From positions 280,284-344,283 of the forward strand of contig NZ_LMCQ01000001.1 of NCBI RefSeq assembly GCF_001424835.1: a stretch of DNA of 64,000 nt. The letters run 5' to 3'. The position numbers were made by a program, and so were the translations under genes. Positions 9,335 to 16,571 of this stretch are shown here, piece after piece (position 1 is the stretch's first letter; each line of letters starts with the position of its first letter). Under the pieces are notes generated by a model, which was not told where the DNA came from, searched no databases, and saw only the letters and a list, made by a program, of their open reading frames with translations. This DNA is from Variovorax sp. Root318D1. GTDB lineage: Bacteria; Pseudomonadota; Gammaproteobacteria; Burkholderiales; Burkholderiaceae_C.

Positions 9335-10249
9335 TCAGCCGAGGTCGGCTTTGGCCAGGCGGCACACCGACAGCAGCGCGAGCAGGTTGGGATCGCGCTC
9401 GCGGGTGCGCAAGAAATTGAGCGCGATGGTCTGGCGCATCAGGTACCTGGGCTGCAGCGGGATCAACTGCACCTTCTGCGGCATGACGCCGCGCACCCGC
9501 CCGGGCAGCAGCGTGTAGCCGACGCCACCGCTCACCAGGTTCATCAGCGAGAAGATGTCGTCGGTCTTCATCACCACGTTGGGCGTGAAGCCGGCGATGC
9601 GGAAGGTCTCGACAAACCCCCGATAGGTCACGAAGCCTTCGCTCAGGCTCACGAAGCGTTCGCCGGCGCAGCTGCTCAGGTCGATTTCCTTTTGCCCGGC
9701 GTAGGGGGAGCCCACCGGCGCGGCAAACTGGATGTCGTCCTCGAACAGCGGCTCGGATTCGACATCGGCCACATCCTCGGGGATCGCCATGAGCGCGGCG
9801 TCGATCGCGCCATCGCGCAGCTTTTGCAGCAGGTGGGCGTTGGACCCGAGCACGAGTTCGGTGTGCAGGTCGGGCTTGCGCAGCTTCATTCCCATGATCA
9901 GCTGCGGCACCGTGCGGCTCGTCAGCGAATAGAGCGAGCCGATGCGAATTCGGTCGGCCGAGTAGCCGGCGACTTCCCGCGTGGCGCGAATGCCCTGGGC
10001 CATGGTGCGAAGCACCTCGCGCGCCACTTCCGCCAACGCATGGGCGGCTTCGGTCGGGTGCAGGTTGCGGCCCTCGTGCCGAAACAGCGCGCAGCGCAGC
10101 CCGGTTTCCAGCGAATGCAGGGCGCGGTGCACGCTCACGGCGCTGATCTCGAGCTTTTCCGCCGCACGGGCCAGGTTGCCGGTCTCCATGAAGGCCAGCA
10201 GGATCTCGAGCTTGCGAAAGGTGATCTCTTCGTCGACGTGGAGGAGCAT
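9335..10249 (-). CDS. mdcR: LysR-family regulator, probable malonate operon regulator MdcR
   Basis: 304-residue LysR-type regulator. The N-terminal winged helix (TFRKLEILLAFMETGNLARAAEKLEIS...SVHRALHSLE) is followed by a type 2 periplasmic-binding-like sensor domain. The ATG at 10249 gives the standard family length; a reading starting 89 codons earlier would add a non-LysR tail. It is encoded on the same strand as, and just upstream of, the permease and mdcA. LysR proteins beside mdc genes usually activate them in the presence of malonate; the ligand is inferred from context. Confidence 0.85.
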   Translation of the reverse strand: MLLHVDEEITFRKLEILLAFMETGNLARAAEKLEISAVSVHRALHSLETGLRCALFRHEGRNLHPTEAAHALAEVAREVLRTMAQGIRATREVAGYSADRIRIGSLYSLTSRTVPQLIMGMKLRKPDLHTELVLGSNAHLLQKLRDGAIDAALMAIPEDVADVESEPLFEDDIQFAAPVGSPYAGQKEIDLSSCAGERFVSLSEGFVTYRGFVETFRIAGFTPNVVMKTDDIFSLMNLVSGGVGYTLLPGRVRGVMPQKVQLIPLQPRYLMRQTIALNFLRTRERDPNLLALLSVCRLAKADLG

Positions 10250-10367
10250 GCGCGGCCCTGGGGATGAAGGCCGATCGTAAGCCTTGTCGACCTGCGACGA
10301 CGGCAAGGTCACCGGCCGAGAGCTTCGATACCGAACCGGCATCGAACTCCAGTGCGGCAGAAGAGGC

Positions 10368-10676
10368 CTAGAAGGCAGCGCTTTGGGACCGCGCCTGGCC
10401 TGAATCCGGGCGTCGCGCAGTGATTGAAGCCGTTCGCGTCGCTTGTGGCCGAGTGGGAAGGTCGTCGTCTGTTCCGCAATAGCGTGCCACGGCGCGCCCC
10501 AGGTGCGTGATCTCATTCACTGTCGCACGCGGCGGCGCCGCGCCGTGTGGCGGCGTGAATGCCACCTTGATGTAGCCGGCAACTTCCAGGTGCCTCAGCT
10601 GATCGATGACAGAGTTGCCCCAGAACTGCACCGGCAGTTGCGCAGCCAGGACTTGGGTGAACAGCGTATGTCCCAT
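10368..10676 (-). CDS. small protein of unknown function, paralog of upstream neighbour
   Basis: 102 residues, not recognised. GGAGAGGCAC precedes the ATG at 10676. The segment LAAQLPVQFWGNSVIDQLRH and the following LEVAGYIKVAFT...ATVNEITHLGRAVARYCG align with the protein encoded 14 bases upstream (QLPVQ, a helix, then GLIEARIT...ATVEGITDEGLAEIAKLG). The helix-then-strand pattern ending in a helix resembles a winged-helix DNA-binding fold, but no family can be named. The two genes look like a tandem duplication. Confidence 0.6.
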   Translation of the reverse strand: MGHTLFTQVLAAQLPVQFWGNSVIDQLRHLEVAGYIKVAFTPPHGAAPPRATVNEITHLGRAVARYCGTDDDLPTRPQATRTASITARRPDSGQARSQSAAF

Positions 10677-10690
10677 GTGCCTCTCCAGTC

Positions 10691-10966
10691 TCACATCAAT
10701 CGCGCTCCGCGGGAAAATCGCATCGAGGTCTGGGCAAAGTTGCGGATGTCGCCCAACTTCGCGATCTCGGCGAGGCCCTCGTCGGTGATGCCCTCCACCG
10801 TCGCAATCGAGGCTTTGGTGTACCGCCCGGCCGGCTGAAGCGCCGTAATCCTGGCCTCGATCAAACCGGTGGCAATGAGCACGGATACATCGCGAATTTC
10901 TTCCGGCTCGACGACCTGCACCGGCAGTTGGGTGCGTAGAAGCCTCATCAAGAACAAGAGCGGCAT
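10691..10966 (-). CDS. small protein of unknown function, first of a tandem pair
   Basis: 91 residues, not recognised. A strong ribosome site, GGAGG, lies six bases before the ATG at 10966. The body (LLRTQLPVQVVEPEEIRDVS, IATGLIEARITAL, ATVEGITDEGLAEIAKLG) matches its neighbour downstream at the same spacing, and both genes carry the 15-base string CTGCACCGGCAGTTG at the corresponding place. The order helix, turn, GLIxA strand, then an ITxxGLAEIA helix is like the wing region of small winged-helix regulators. Function unknown. Confidence 0.62.
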   Translation of the reverse strand: MPLLFLMRLLRTQLPVQVVEPEEIRDVSVLIATGLIEARITALQPAGRYTKASIATVEGITDEGLAEIAKLGDIRNFAQTSMRFSRGARLM

Positions 10967-11084
10967 TCGATCCTCCGGGTTGCCGGCTCGCTATGCCCAA
11001 TGTGCCGGCTTGTACTTGGGAAAGAAAGTGTGTTCTCGGGTGCGACAAGTTGCAACCGGGCCTATCTTCAATCGGGGCTATATC

Positions 11085-11100
11085 TGTGAGCGGCATCACA
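11085..11100. promoter_or_regulatory. CRP-like binding site
   Basis: TGTGAGCGGCATCACA has perfect CRP half-sites TGTGA and TCACA spaced by six bases. It lies in the 268-base gap between the small tandem genes (start 10966) and the stop of the ligase gene at 11235, about 120 bases upstream of the first small gene. No clear -10/-35 pair could be assigned nearby. The rest of this gap holds an eight-T run in the bases after 11139 and no gene. Confidence 0.5.
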
Positions 11101-11234
11101 TCTGCTGACGTGTTCAGGCATGGAAATGCCAATTCCAGCGCTTTTTTTTGCCTTGGTCCATGGCTGGTACCGGTACCGCCCGGGATGGAGCGCCTGCGCA
11201 CCGCAGCAGGCTGAAGCTCCAGCCGGGCCTGTCG

Positions 11235-12878
11235 TCAGACTGCCGCCGCGGGCACCCGAAGCTCCTTGCGCAGGATCTTTCCCACCGCGCTCTTGGGCAA
11301 TGACTCCAGGAAGGTGATGTGGCGAGGCACCTTGTACGCCGCAAGGTGCTTGCGGCAATGCGCTTCCAATGCCTCCGCCTGCAAGCCGGGTGCGCGCCGG
11401 ACGACGAAGAGGTGAGGGACCTCCGCCGAACGCTCGTCCGGCACCCCGACGCACGCGCATTCGAGTACGTCCGGGTGCATGGCGACCACCCCCTCGATCT
11501 CGTTCGGATAGACGTTGAAGCCGGAGACCAGGATCATGTCCTTCTTGCGGTCGACGATGTACATCAGGCCCTGCGCGTCCATGGTGACGATGTCGCCGGT
11601 CTTGAACCAGCCGTCCGGCGTGAAGGACCTGCGCGTTTCGTCTTCGCGGTTCCAGTAACCCGCGAAGACCTGCGGGCCCTTGATCAGCAACTCGCCGGGC
11701 GTGCCGAGTGGCACCGGCTCGCCCGCATCGTCGACGATCAGAACATCGGTGGAGGGCACGGGCGCACCGATCGTGCCGTTGCAGCCGGGCGCATTGAAGG
11801 TCGCGCTGGGGGATGTTTCAGTGAGCCCGTAGGCCTCGGTGATGGGCGGGCCCCCGGCTTTCACCCACTTCGCGGCAACTGCTTCCTGGATCGAGGCGCC
11901 GGCGCCGATGACCACGTTGCAGCGGGAGAAGTCGATGCCCGCGATCTCAGGCAAGGTCACCATGGCATTGAACATCGTGTTCACGCCGATCAGCATGTCG
12001 AAAGGCGCCCGCTTGAGTTCGGCGCAAAGCGCCTGGGCATCGCGCGGGTTGACGACCAGTCGGTTGTGCGCGCCACTGGCCAGCGACGTCAATGTGGTCC
12101 CGAGCGGAAAGATGTGGTACAGCGGCAGCGGCGTCACGATCTCGAAGTTGTCGATGTCGAGCGCCAGTGCCAGCCATGAACGCATCTGCAGGGAGCTGGC
12201 AAGCACGCTGCGGTGCGTCAGGCACGCCCCCTTCGAAACGCCCGTCGTGCCGCCGGTGTACTGCAGGAAAGCCAGGTCGGAGGGGCTGACACGCTCGCTG
12301 GCGAAGTCGGCATCCGCGAGCGAGGAGGTTGCGTCCCGCAAGCTGACGACTTGGCGGCCATGACTCGCCGGCACTGCGTCCGCCTTGCCGCCCGTCGCAA
12401 ACAATGCCTGCTTCACCTCTTTCATCGGCACGGTCATCACATACCGAACCTGTGTCTGGTCGAGAACCTCGTTGACGAGTCCCATGAAAGGCTCGGCTGC
12501 CAGCAGTGCGGACGAACCGGAATCGGCCAGCTGATATTGCAGCTCGCGCGCCGTGTAGAGCGGATTCATGGTCACGCCCACCATGCCCGCGCGCAGGATG
12601 GCCGCCAATGCCACCGGATAGATGAGGTTGTTGTGCAGCAGCAGGGCCACCCTGTCGCCCCGCTTGAGACCGGCCGCTTGCAGCGAACGGGCGAGCAGCG
12701 CCGATGCATGCTCGACCTGCGCGAAGGTCAGCGATTCACCGGCGCACGTCACGGCCGTCTTGGCGGCGTGCCTCGTGAAAGCGCGTTCCAGCAGGGTGAC
12801 GAGGGTCTCTTGTTCGTCGAGGACGATGTCGCGGGGAAGTCCTGCCGGGTAGGAGGCATGCCAGAGTCGTTGTTCCAT
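11235..12878 (-). CDS. long-chain-type acyl-CoA ligase (AMP-forming)
   Basis: 547-residue adenylate-forming ligase that activates a carboxylic acid with ATP and joins it to CoA. The P-loop is YTGGTTGVSKGA at 207-218, then YGLTETSPS, GWFKTGDIV, DRKKDMILVSGFNVYP and the catalytic lysine in SAVGKILRKELR near the end. All core motifs are intact. The ATG at 12878 is preceded by AAGGAAAA. It is the second gene of the minus-strand unit that starts with the isomerase (31-base gap), under a promoter with a TetR-type operator. Substrate not evident; FadD-like enzymes act on medium and long chains and on aryl or alicyclic acids. Confidence 0.88.
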   Translation of the reverse strand: MEQRLWHASYPAGLPRDIVLDEQETLVTLLERAFTRHAAKTAVTCAGESLTFAQVEHASALLARSLQAAGLKRGDRVALLLHNNLIYPVALAAILRAGMVGVTMNPLYTARELQYQLADSGSSALLAAEPFMGLVNEVLDQTQVRYVMTVPMKEVKQALFATGGKADAVPASHGRQVVSLRDATSSLADADFASERVSPSDLAFLQYTGGTTGVSKGACLTHRSVLASSLQMRSWLALALDIDNFEIVTPLPLYHIFPLGTTLTSLASGAHNRLVVNPRDAQALCAELKRAPFDMLIGVNTMFNAMVTLPEIAGIDFSRCNVVIGAGASIQEAVAAKWVKAGGPPITEAYGLTETSPSATFNAPGCNGTIGAPVPSTDVLIVDDAGEPVPLGTPGELLIKGPQVFAGYWNREDETRRSFTPDGWFKTGDIVTMDAQGLMYIVDRKKDMILVSGFNVYPNEIEGVVAMHPDVLECACVGVPDERSAEVPHLFVVRRAPGLQAEALEAHCRKHLAAYKVPRHITFLESLPKSAVGKILRKELRVPAAAV

Positions 12879-12909
12879 GTGATTTTCCTTCGTGCGGTGG
12901 GGCGGAGGT

Positions 12910-13503
12910 TCAGGGCTGCAGCGCTTCGCGAACGAAGTCCATCCGGTCCTGGCCGAAGAACATCTGGTCGCCGACAAAAAGCGTGGGTGCGCCGAACACG
13001 CCGCGCTCGACCGCCTCTTGCGTCGTCGACTTCAGCGCGGCCTTGGTCTCGGGGTCCTGCGTCAGGCGCTCGATTTCGGCGGGATCGAATCCACCTTCGG
13101 TCAGGATGCGTGCCGTGAGCTGCGCATCGTTCAGGTTGAGCGCGTCGATCCAGAGCGCCTTGAACACGCAGGCCAGCAGTTGCTGCAGCTGCTCGGGGCG
13201 GCGCAGCTGGACGCCGGTGACCGCGCGCATGAGAAACAGCGTGATGACCGGGAAGTGCGGATTGCCCTGGAACGGCACGCCATACCGGCGCGCATGGCGC
13301 TCGTAGTCCATCTGCGTATAGCGTCCCTTGACGGGAATGGTGGCGGGCGAGGCGTTGCCGGTGGCCTGGTAGACGCCACCCAGCAGCATCGGCCGGTAGA
13401 CGAGGTCGGCGCCATGGCTGGCACACAAGCCCGGCAACTGCGTCCAGGCGAGGTACGACGACGGGCTGCCGACATCGAAGAAAAAATCAACTGACTTGCG
13501 CAT
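12910..13503 (-). CDS. 2-hydroxychromene-2-carboxylate isomerase-like protein (DsbA/kappa-GST fold)
   Basis: 197-residue thioredoxin-fold enzyme of the HCCA isomerase family. The N-terminus DFFFDVGSPSSYLAW carries the glutathione-contact motif with the active-site serine (Ser13-Ser16 region) in place of a DsbA CxxC. A C-terminal GAPTLFVGDQMFFGQDRMDFV block is typical. In naphthalene catabolism the family isomerises 2-hydroxychromene-2-carboxylate, but relatives beside acyl-CoA genes are common and their substrates are unknown. It heads the minus arm of the 13.5-kb divergon; AAAGGAG lies six bases before the ATG. Confidence 0.85.
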   Translation of the reverse strand: MRKSVDFFFDVGSPSSYLAWTQLPGLCASHGADLVYRPMLLGGVYQATGNASPATIPVKGRYTQMDYERHARRYGVPFQGNPHFPVITLFLMRAVTGVQLRRPEQLQQLLACVFKALWIDALNLNDAQLTARILTEGGFDPAEIERLTQDPETKAALKSTTQEAVERGVFGAPTLFVGDQMFFGQDRMDFVREALQP

Positions 13504-13521
13504 TCATGGCTCCTTTAAGTT

Positions 13522-13540
13522 AACGAACGTTTGGTAAACG
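13522..13540 (+). promoter_or_regulatory. TetR-type operator, site A (isomerase promoter)
   Basis: AACGAACGTTTGGTAAACG, containing the palindrome CGTTT-GGT-AAACG. It lies between the predicted -10 (13542-13547) and the ribosome site of the isomerase gene, so a bound repressor would cover the transcription start. It matches the operator at 38578-38596 beside tetR in 18 of 19 positions. Confidence 0.75.
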
Positions 13541-13541
13541 G

Positions 13542-13570
13542 AAGCTATGTGATTAATGCAACCCCGTCAA
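13542..13570 (-). promoter_or_regulatory. sigma-70 promoter of the isomerase-ligase unit
   Basis: On the minus strand TTGACG (13570-13565) and TAGCTT (13547-13542) are separated by 17 bases. The -35 lies inside a small palindrome ACCCCGT-CA-ACGGGGT (13561-13576). Transcription would start near 13535, within operator site A. Confidence 0.6.
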
Positions 13571-13593
13571 CGGGGTTTCACTGGGTTCTTCTT

Positions 13594-13612
13594 CGATTGA
13601 CAAACGAGCGTT
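13594..13612 (-). promoter_or_regulatory. TetR-type operator, site B
   Basis: Read on the minus strand this is AACGCTCGTTTGTCAATCG, a weaker copy of the operator (14 of 19 positions shared with site A). It overlaps the TTGACA -35 box of the plus-strand promoter. Confidence 0.5.
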
Positions 13613-13625
13613 CAACAATTAACGT
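13597..13625 (+). promoter_or_regulatory. sigma-70 promoter of the SDR-flavoprotein unit
   Basis: A perfect TTGACA (13597-13602) is followed after 17 bases by TAACGT (13620-13625), which is a modest -10. The start would fall near 13632, between operator sites B and C. Confidence 0.5.
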
Positions 13626-13635
13626 GCGATGACTT

Positions 13636-13654
13636 AACGGACGTTTTTTAAAGG
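13636..13654 (+). promoter_or_regulatory. TetR-type operator, site C (SDR promoter)
   Basis: AACGGACGTTTTTTAAAGG keeps the AACG-N2-CGTTT half and the AAA of the other half. It is immediately upstream of the SDR start at 13662 and overlaps its AAGGAG ribosome site, in the same downstream position relative to the promoter as sites A and D. Confidence 0.55.
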
Positions 13655-13661
13655 AGAACGC

Positions 13662-14402
13662 ATGGACCCATCAACCAATCCCCGCGGTGTGGCTCTCGTC
13701 GTCGGCGCCGGCGACGCCACTGGCAGCGCCATCGGCGCGCGCTTCGCCCGCGAGGGCTACGTCGCTTGCCTGACACGGCGATCGGCCGACAAGCTGGAGC
13801 CGGCCGTCGAGCGCATCCGCGCAGCTGGCGGCCAGGCTTTCGGCTACGGCAGCGATGCACGCAAGGAGGACGACGTCGTCGCCCTGATCGATCAGATCGA
13901 GAAGGAGCGCGGCCCGATCGAGGTGATGGTCTTCAACATCGGCGCTAACGTGCCCAGCAGCATCCTGGAGGAAACCGGGCGCAAGTACATGAAGATCTGG
14001 GAGATGGCCGCCTTCAGCGCATTCCTGAATGCGCGCGAGGTCGCGCGCAGGATGGTTGCGAGGGGACGCGGGACGATTCTCTTCACCGGCGCGACGGCAG
14101 GCATCCGCGGCTCGGCGAATTTCGCGGCCTTTGCCGGTGCCAAGCATTCCCTTCGCGCGCTGGCCCAGAGCATGGCGCGCGAACTCGGCCCGCGCGGCAT
14201 CCACGTGGCGCACATCGTGGTCGACGGCGCCATCGACACGGACTTCATCCGTACCCAATTCCCGGAACGCTACGCGCTCAAGGAACAGGGCGGCATCCTG
14301 AACCCCGAGCACATCGCGGAAAACTACTGGTACCTGCATACCCAGCCTCGTGACGCCTGGACCTTCGAGATGGACCTGCGCCCCTACATGGAAACCTGGT
14401 GA
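13662..14402 (+). CDS. short-chain dehydrogenase/reductase with Tyr-to-Phe active site
   Basis: 246-residue Rossmann-fold SDR. The nucleotide loop is GAGDATGSA near residues 15-23 and the NxG region reads NIGANVPSS. The catalytic YxxxK is replaced by F-A-G-A-K in ANFAAFAGAKHSLRALAQS, so the proton-donating Tyr is Phe while the Lys remains; the upstream Ser/Thr position sits in FTGATAG. SDRs of this FAxxK type form a recognisable group in proteobacteria and their reaction is not settled. It is the first plus-strand gene of the divergon, with AAGGAG eight bases before the ATG, and is followed after seven bases by a flavoprotein gene. A dehydrogenase step on an acyl-CoA intermediate is plausible but unproven. 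Confidence 0.85.
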   Translation: MDPSTNPRGVALVVGAGDATGSAIGARFAREGYVACLTRRSADKLEPAVERIRAAGGQAFGYGSDARKEDDVVALIDQIEKERGPIEVMVFNIGANVPSSILEETGRKYMKIWEMAAFSAFLNAREVARRMVARGRGTILFTGATAGIRGSANFAAFAGAKHSLRALAQSMARELGPRGIHVAHIVVDGAIDTDFIRTQFPERYALKEQGGILNPEHIAENYWYLHTQPRDAWTFEMDLRPYMETW

Positions 14403-14409
14403 AAGACAC

Positions 14410-15396
14410 ATGAAAACACGCATCACTGAACTCTTCGGCATCCGCCACCCGATCATCCAGGGCGGCATGCACTACGTCGGCTTTGCGGAGCTGGCCGCGG
14501 CCGTCTCCAATGCCGGCGGCCTCGGGCTCATCACGGGCCTGACCCAAAGGACGCCCGAACTGCTGGCCAAGGAAATCGCGCGCTGCCGGGACATGACGGA
14601 CGAGCCCTTTGGCGTGAACCTCACGTTCCTGCCGACCTTGTCTTCGCCGCCATACCCCGAGTACATCGCGGCCATCGTCGAAGGCGGCGTTCGCATCGTC
14701 GAGACGGCGGGGCGCAGTCCCGAGGCCTACATGCCCGCGCTCAAGAAGGCCGGCATCAAGGTGATCCACAAGTGCACCTCGGTGCGCCACGCGCTGAAGG
14801 CCGAAGCGATCGGCTGCGACGCCGTGAGCGTCGACGGTTTCGAGTGCGGCGGGCATCCGGGCGAGGACGACATGCCCAACATGATCCTGCTGCCCCGGGC
14901 CGCCGAGGAGTTGAAGATTCCGTTCGTGGCCTCCGGGGGCATGGCCGACGCGCGCAGCCTGGTGGCGGCCCTGGCGCTGGGCGCGGAGGGCATGAACATG
15001 GGCACGCGCTTCGTGGCGACGCAGGAAGCGCCGGTCCACCAGAACGTGAAGGACGCCATCGTGGCGGCCACCGAGCTCGACACGCGGCTCGTGATGCGCG
15101 GCCTGCGCAACACCGAGCGGGTGCTGACCAATTCATCGGTCGAGCAGTTGATCCGGATCGAGAAGGAAAAAGGCGCCGATCTCAAGTTCGACGACATCAT
15201 CGACCAGGTGGCCGGCGTTTACCCGCGCGTGATGATGCAGGGCGAGATGGATGCGGGCGCCTGGAGCTGCGGCATGGTGGTCGGCCTGATCAACGACATT
15301 CCGACCGTGCAGGAGCTGATGGACCGCATCATGGAAGAGGCCGAGCAGCTGATCACGCGGAGGCTCTCAGGGTTCCTGGAGCCTGCCCTGGCATAG
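14410..15396 (+). CDS. nitronate monooxygenase family / enoyl-reductase-like FMN protein
   Basis: 328-residue TIM-barrel flavoprotein of the NPD (2-nitropropane dioxygenase)/FabK superfamily. Seen are RHPIIQGGMHYVGFAELAAAVSNAGGLG at residues 12-39, EPFGVNLTFLPTL, KVIHKCTSVRHA, DGFECGGHPGEDD with the family His, and the phosphate-binding VASGGMADARSL followed by GAEGMNMGTRF. Members include nitronate monooxygenases and FMN-dependent enoyl-ACP/CoA reductases; the acyl-CoA context favours a reductase or an oxidase of a CoA thioester. It is co-transcribed with the SDR. The ATG at 14410 is seven bases after the SDR stop. Confidence 0.87.
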   Translation: MKTRITELFGIRHPIIQGGMHYVGFAELAAAVSNAGGLGLITGLTQRTPELLAKEIARCRDMTDEPFGVNLTFLPTLSSPPYPEYIAAIVEGGVRIVETAGRSPEAYMPALKKAGIKVIHKCTSVRHALKAEAIGCDAVSVDGFECGGHPGEDDMPNMILLPRAAEELKIPFVASGGMADARSLVAALALGAEGMNMGTRFVATQEAPVHQNVKDAIVAATELDTRLVMRGLRNTERVLTNSSVEQLIRIEKEKGADLKFDDIIDQVAGVYPRVMMQGEMDAGAWSCGMVVGLINDIPTVQELMDRIMEEAEQLITRRLSGFLEPALA

Positions 15397-15409
15397 CCTG
15401 CGGACATCG

Positions 15410-15437
15410 GCCGGCTCACTTTGCCCAGTGAGCCGGC
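15410..15437. terminator. bidirectional stem-loop between convergent operons
   Basis: GCCGGCTCACT and AGTGAGCCGGC form a perfect 11-bp stem around a TTGCCC loop. It lies 13 bases after the stop of the plus-strand flavoprotein gene and about 40 bases beyond the stop of the minus-strand enolase-family gene. No T-run follows, so it may need help from Rho. Confidence 0.75.
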
Positions 15438-15479
15438 TCCGCATTTGACATCATGAGCCGCCGTCCGTTGACGGGGCGT

Positions 15480-16550
15480 TCACACCAGGTATCGCTGCAC
15501 GGCTGCTTCGTTGAACTCGACACCCGACCCCGGCCGCTCGCTGGTGTAGGCCATCCCATCGCGCACGTCGAGCGGCTCCTTGAGGATCGGGTTCCACCAA
15601 TCCATGTATTCGAGCCAATGCGCGGTCGGCGTAGCGCAAAGCAGATGGGCGCTGACTTCCGGCCAGAAATGGTTGGAAAGCGCCACACCATAAAGCTGGC
15701 CCAGTGCGGCAATTTGTTGCCAACCGGTGACCCCGCCACATCGCATGGCGTCGGGCATGGCCAGGCCGCGCACACCCGCGTCGAAGGCATGGCGGAAACC
15801 GAGAGCCCCCAACCAGTTTTCACCGGCTTGCAACGGCGTGGTGGTGGCCGCTGCCAACTGCACCAGACCGGCGTGGTCGTGGGCAACGATGGGCTCTTCG
15901 ATCCAGGCGAGGCCTTCGCCCTCCAGAGCGCGCAGGCGCCTCGCCGCATCGCTGGTACCAAGCGACTGGTTGTAGTCGACCATGATGGCCGCGTCCGGGC
16001 CCATCGCCGAGCGCATGGCGCGCACGACGGCCAAGTCTTCCGCGACGGTCGGGTAACCGATCTTCGCCTTGACCGCTCTGAAGCCTTTGCGCGCCCACTT
16101 CTCGGCGGACCGGCCGCTGCCCAGCGCGCCCTCGTAGCTGACGCCCGCATAGGCCTGGACCGGTCGCGGCGATGATCCAAGCATGGTGGACAGGGGCCGC
16201 TCGTGTGCGCGAGCGAAAGCGTCCCAGACGGCCATGTCGATCCCGGCCAGGGCCATCCCGACCAAGCCTTCGGTGCCAAGCATCCGGAAGTGCCCATGCA
16301 GCCTGCTCGAGAGATCGGCGGGCGCCAGAGGCTGGCCGACGGCGACCGATTCGAGATTGCGCATCAGCTCGGCCAACGGCTTCTGTGCGGAGAGCCCGTA
16401 GCTGAAGAGGATGCTATGGCCTTGTACGCCAGCGTCCGTGTTGATGGTCAGGAGCACGAGGGGCGACACCCCGACCGTGCCGGAGGCAGTGCGCAGGGGC
16501 TCGGGCATTGGCACGATGACGCAGCGGACCTGGAACGAGGAGATTTTCAT
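15480..16550 (-). CDS. mandelate racemase/muconate lactonizing enzyme family protein
   Basis: 356-residue enolase-superfamily enzyme. The full mandelate-racemase set is present: bases K161 and K163 in AVKAKIG, metal ligands D192 (VDYN), E218 (WIEEP) and E244 (QAGEN), and the H294/D267 dyad (LSNHFWPE and MPDAMRCGG). Such enzymes abstract a proton alpha to a carboxylate, giving racemisation, dehydration of acid sugars or cycloisomerisation. It ends the seven-gene minus operon, 21 bases after the ferredoxin oxidoreductase. The substrate cannot be read from sequence; a second, divergent member is at 23097-24203. Confidence 0.88.
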   Translation of the reverse strand: MKISSFQVRCVIVPMPEPLRTASGTVGVSPLVLLTINTDAGVQGHSILFSYGLSAQKPLAELMRNLESVAVGQPLAPADLSSRLHGHFRMLGTEGLVGMALAGIDMAVWDAFARAHERPLSTMLGSSPRPVQAYAGVSYEGALGSGRSAEKWARKGFRAVKAKIGYPTVAEDLAVVRAMRSAMGPDAAIMVDYNQSLGTSDAARRLRALEGEGLAWIEEPIVAHDHAGLVQLAAATTTPLQAGENWLGALGFRHAFDAGVRGLAMPDAMRCGGVTGWQQIAALGQLYGVALSNHFWPEVSAHLLCATPTAHWLEYMDWWNPILKEPLDVRDGMAYTSERPGSGVEFNEAAVQRYLV

Positions 16551-16571
16551 TGGGTGCTCTCGAAAATGGGT

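Noticed and set aside
11118-11148. Hairpin GGCAT-GGAA-ATGCC followed by a T8 run
   Set aside because: The T-run is about 10 bases from the stem and no plus-strand gene ends here; orientation does not fit the neighbouring minus-strand genes.
13561-13576. Palindrome ACCCCGT-CA-ACGGGGT as a further operator
   Set aside because: It overlaps a -35 box and has no match at the other promoters of the proposed regulon, so it is only noted with the promoter.
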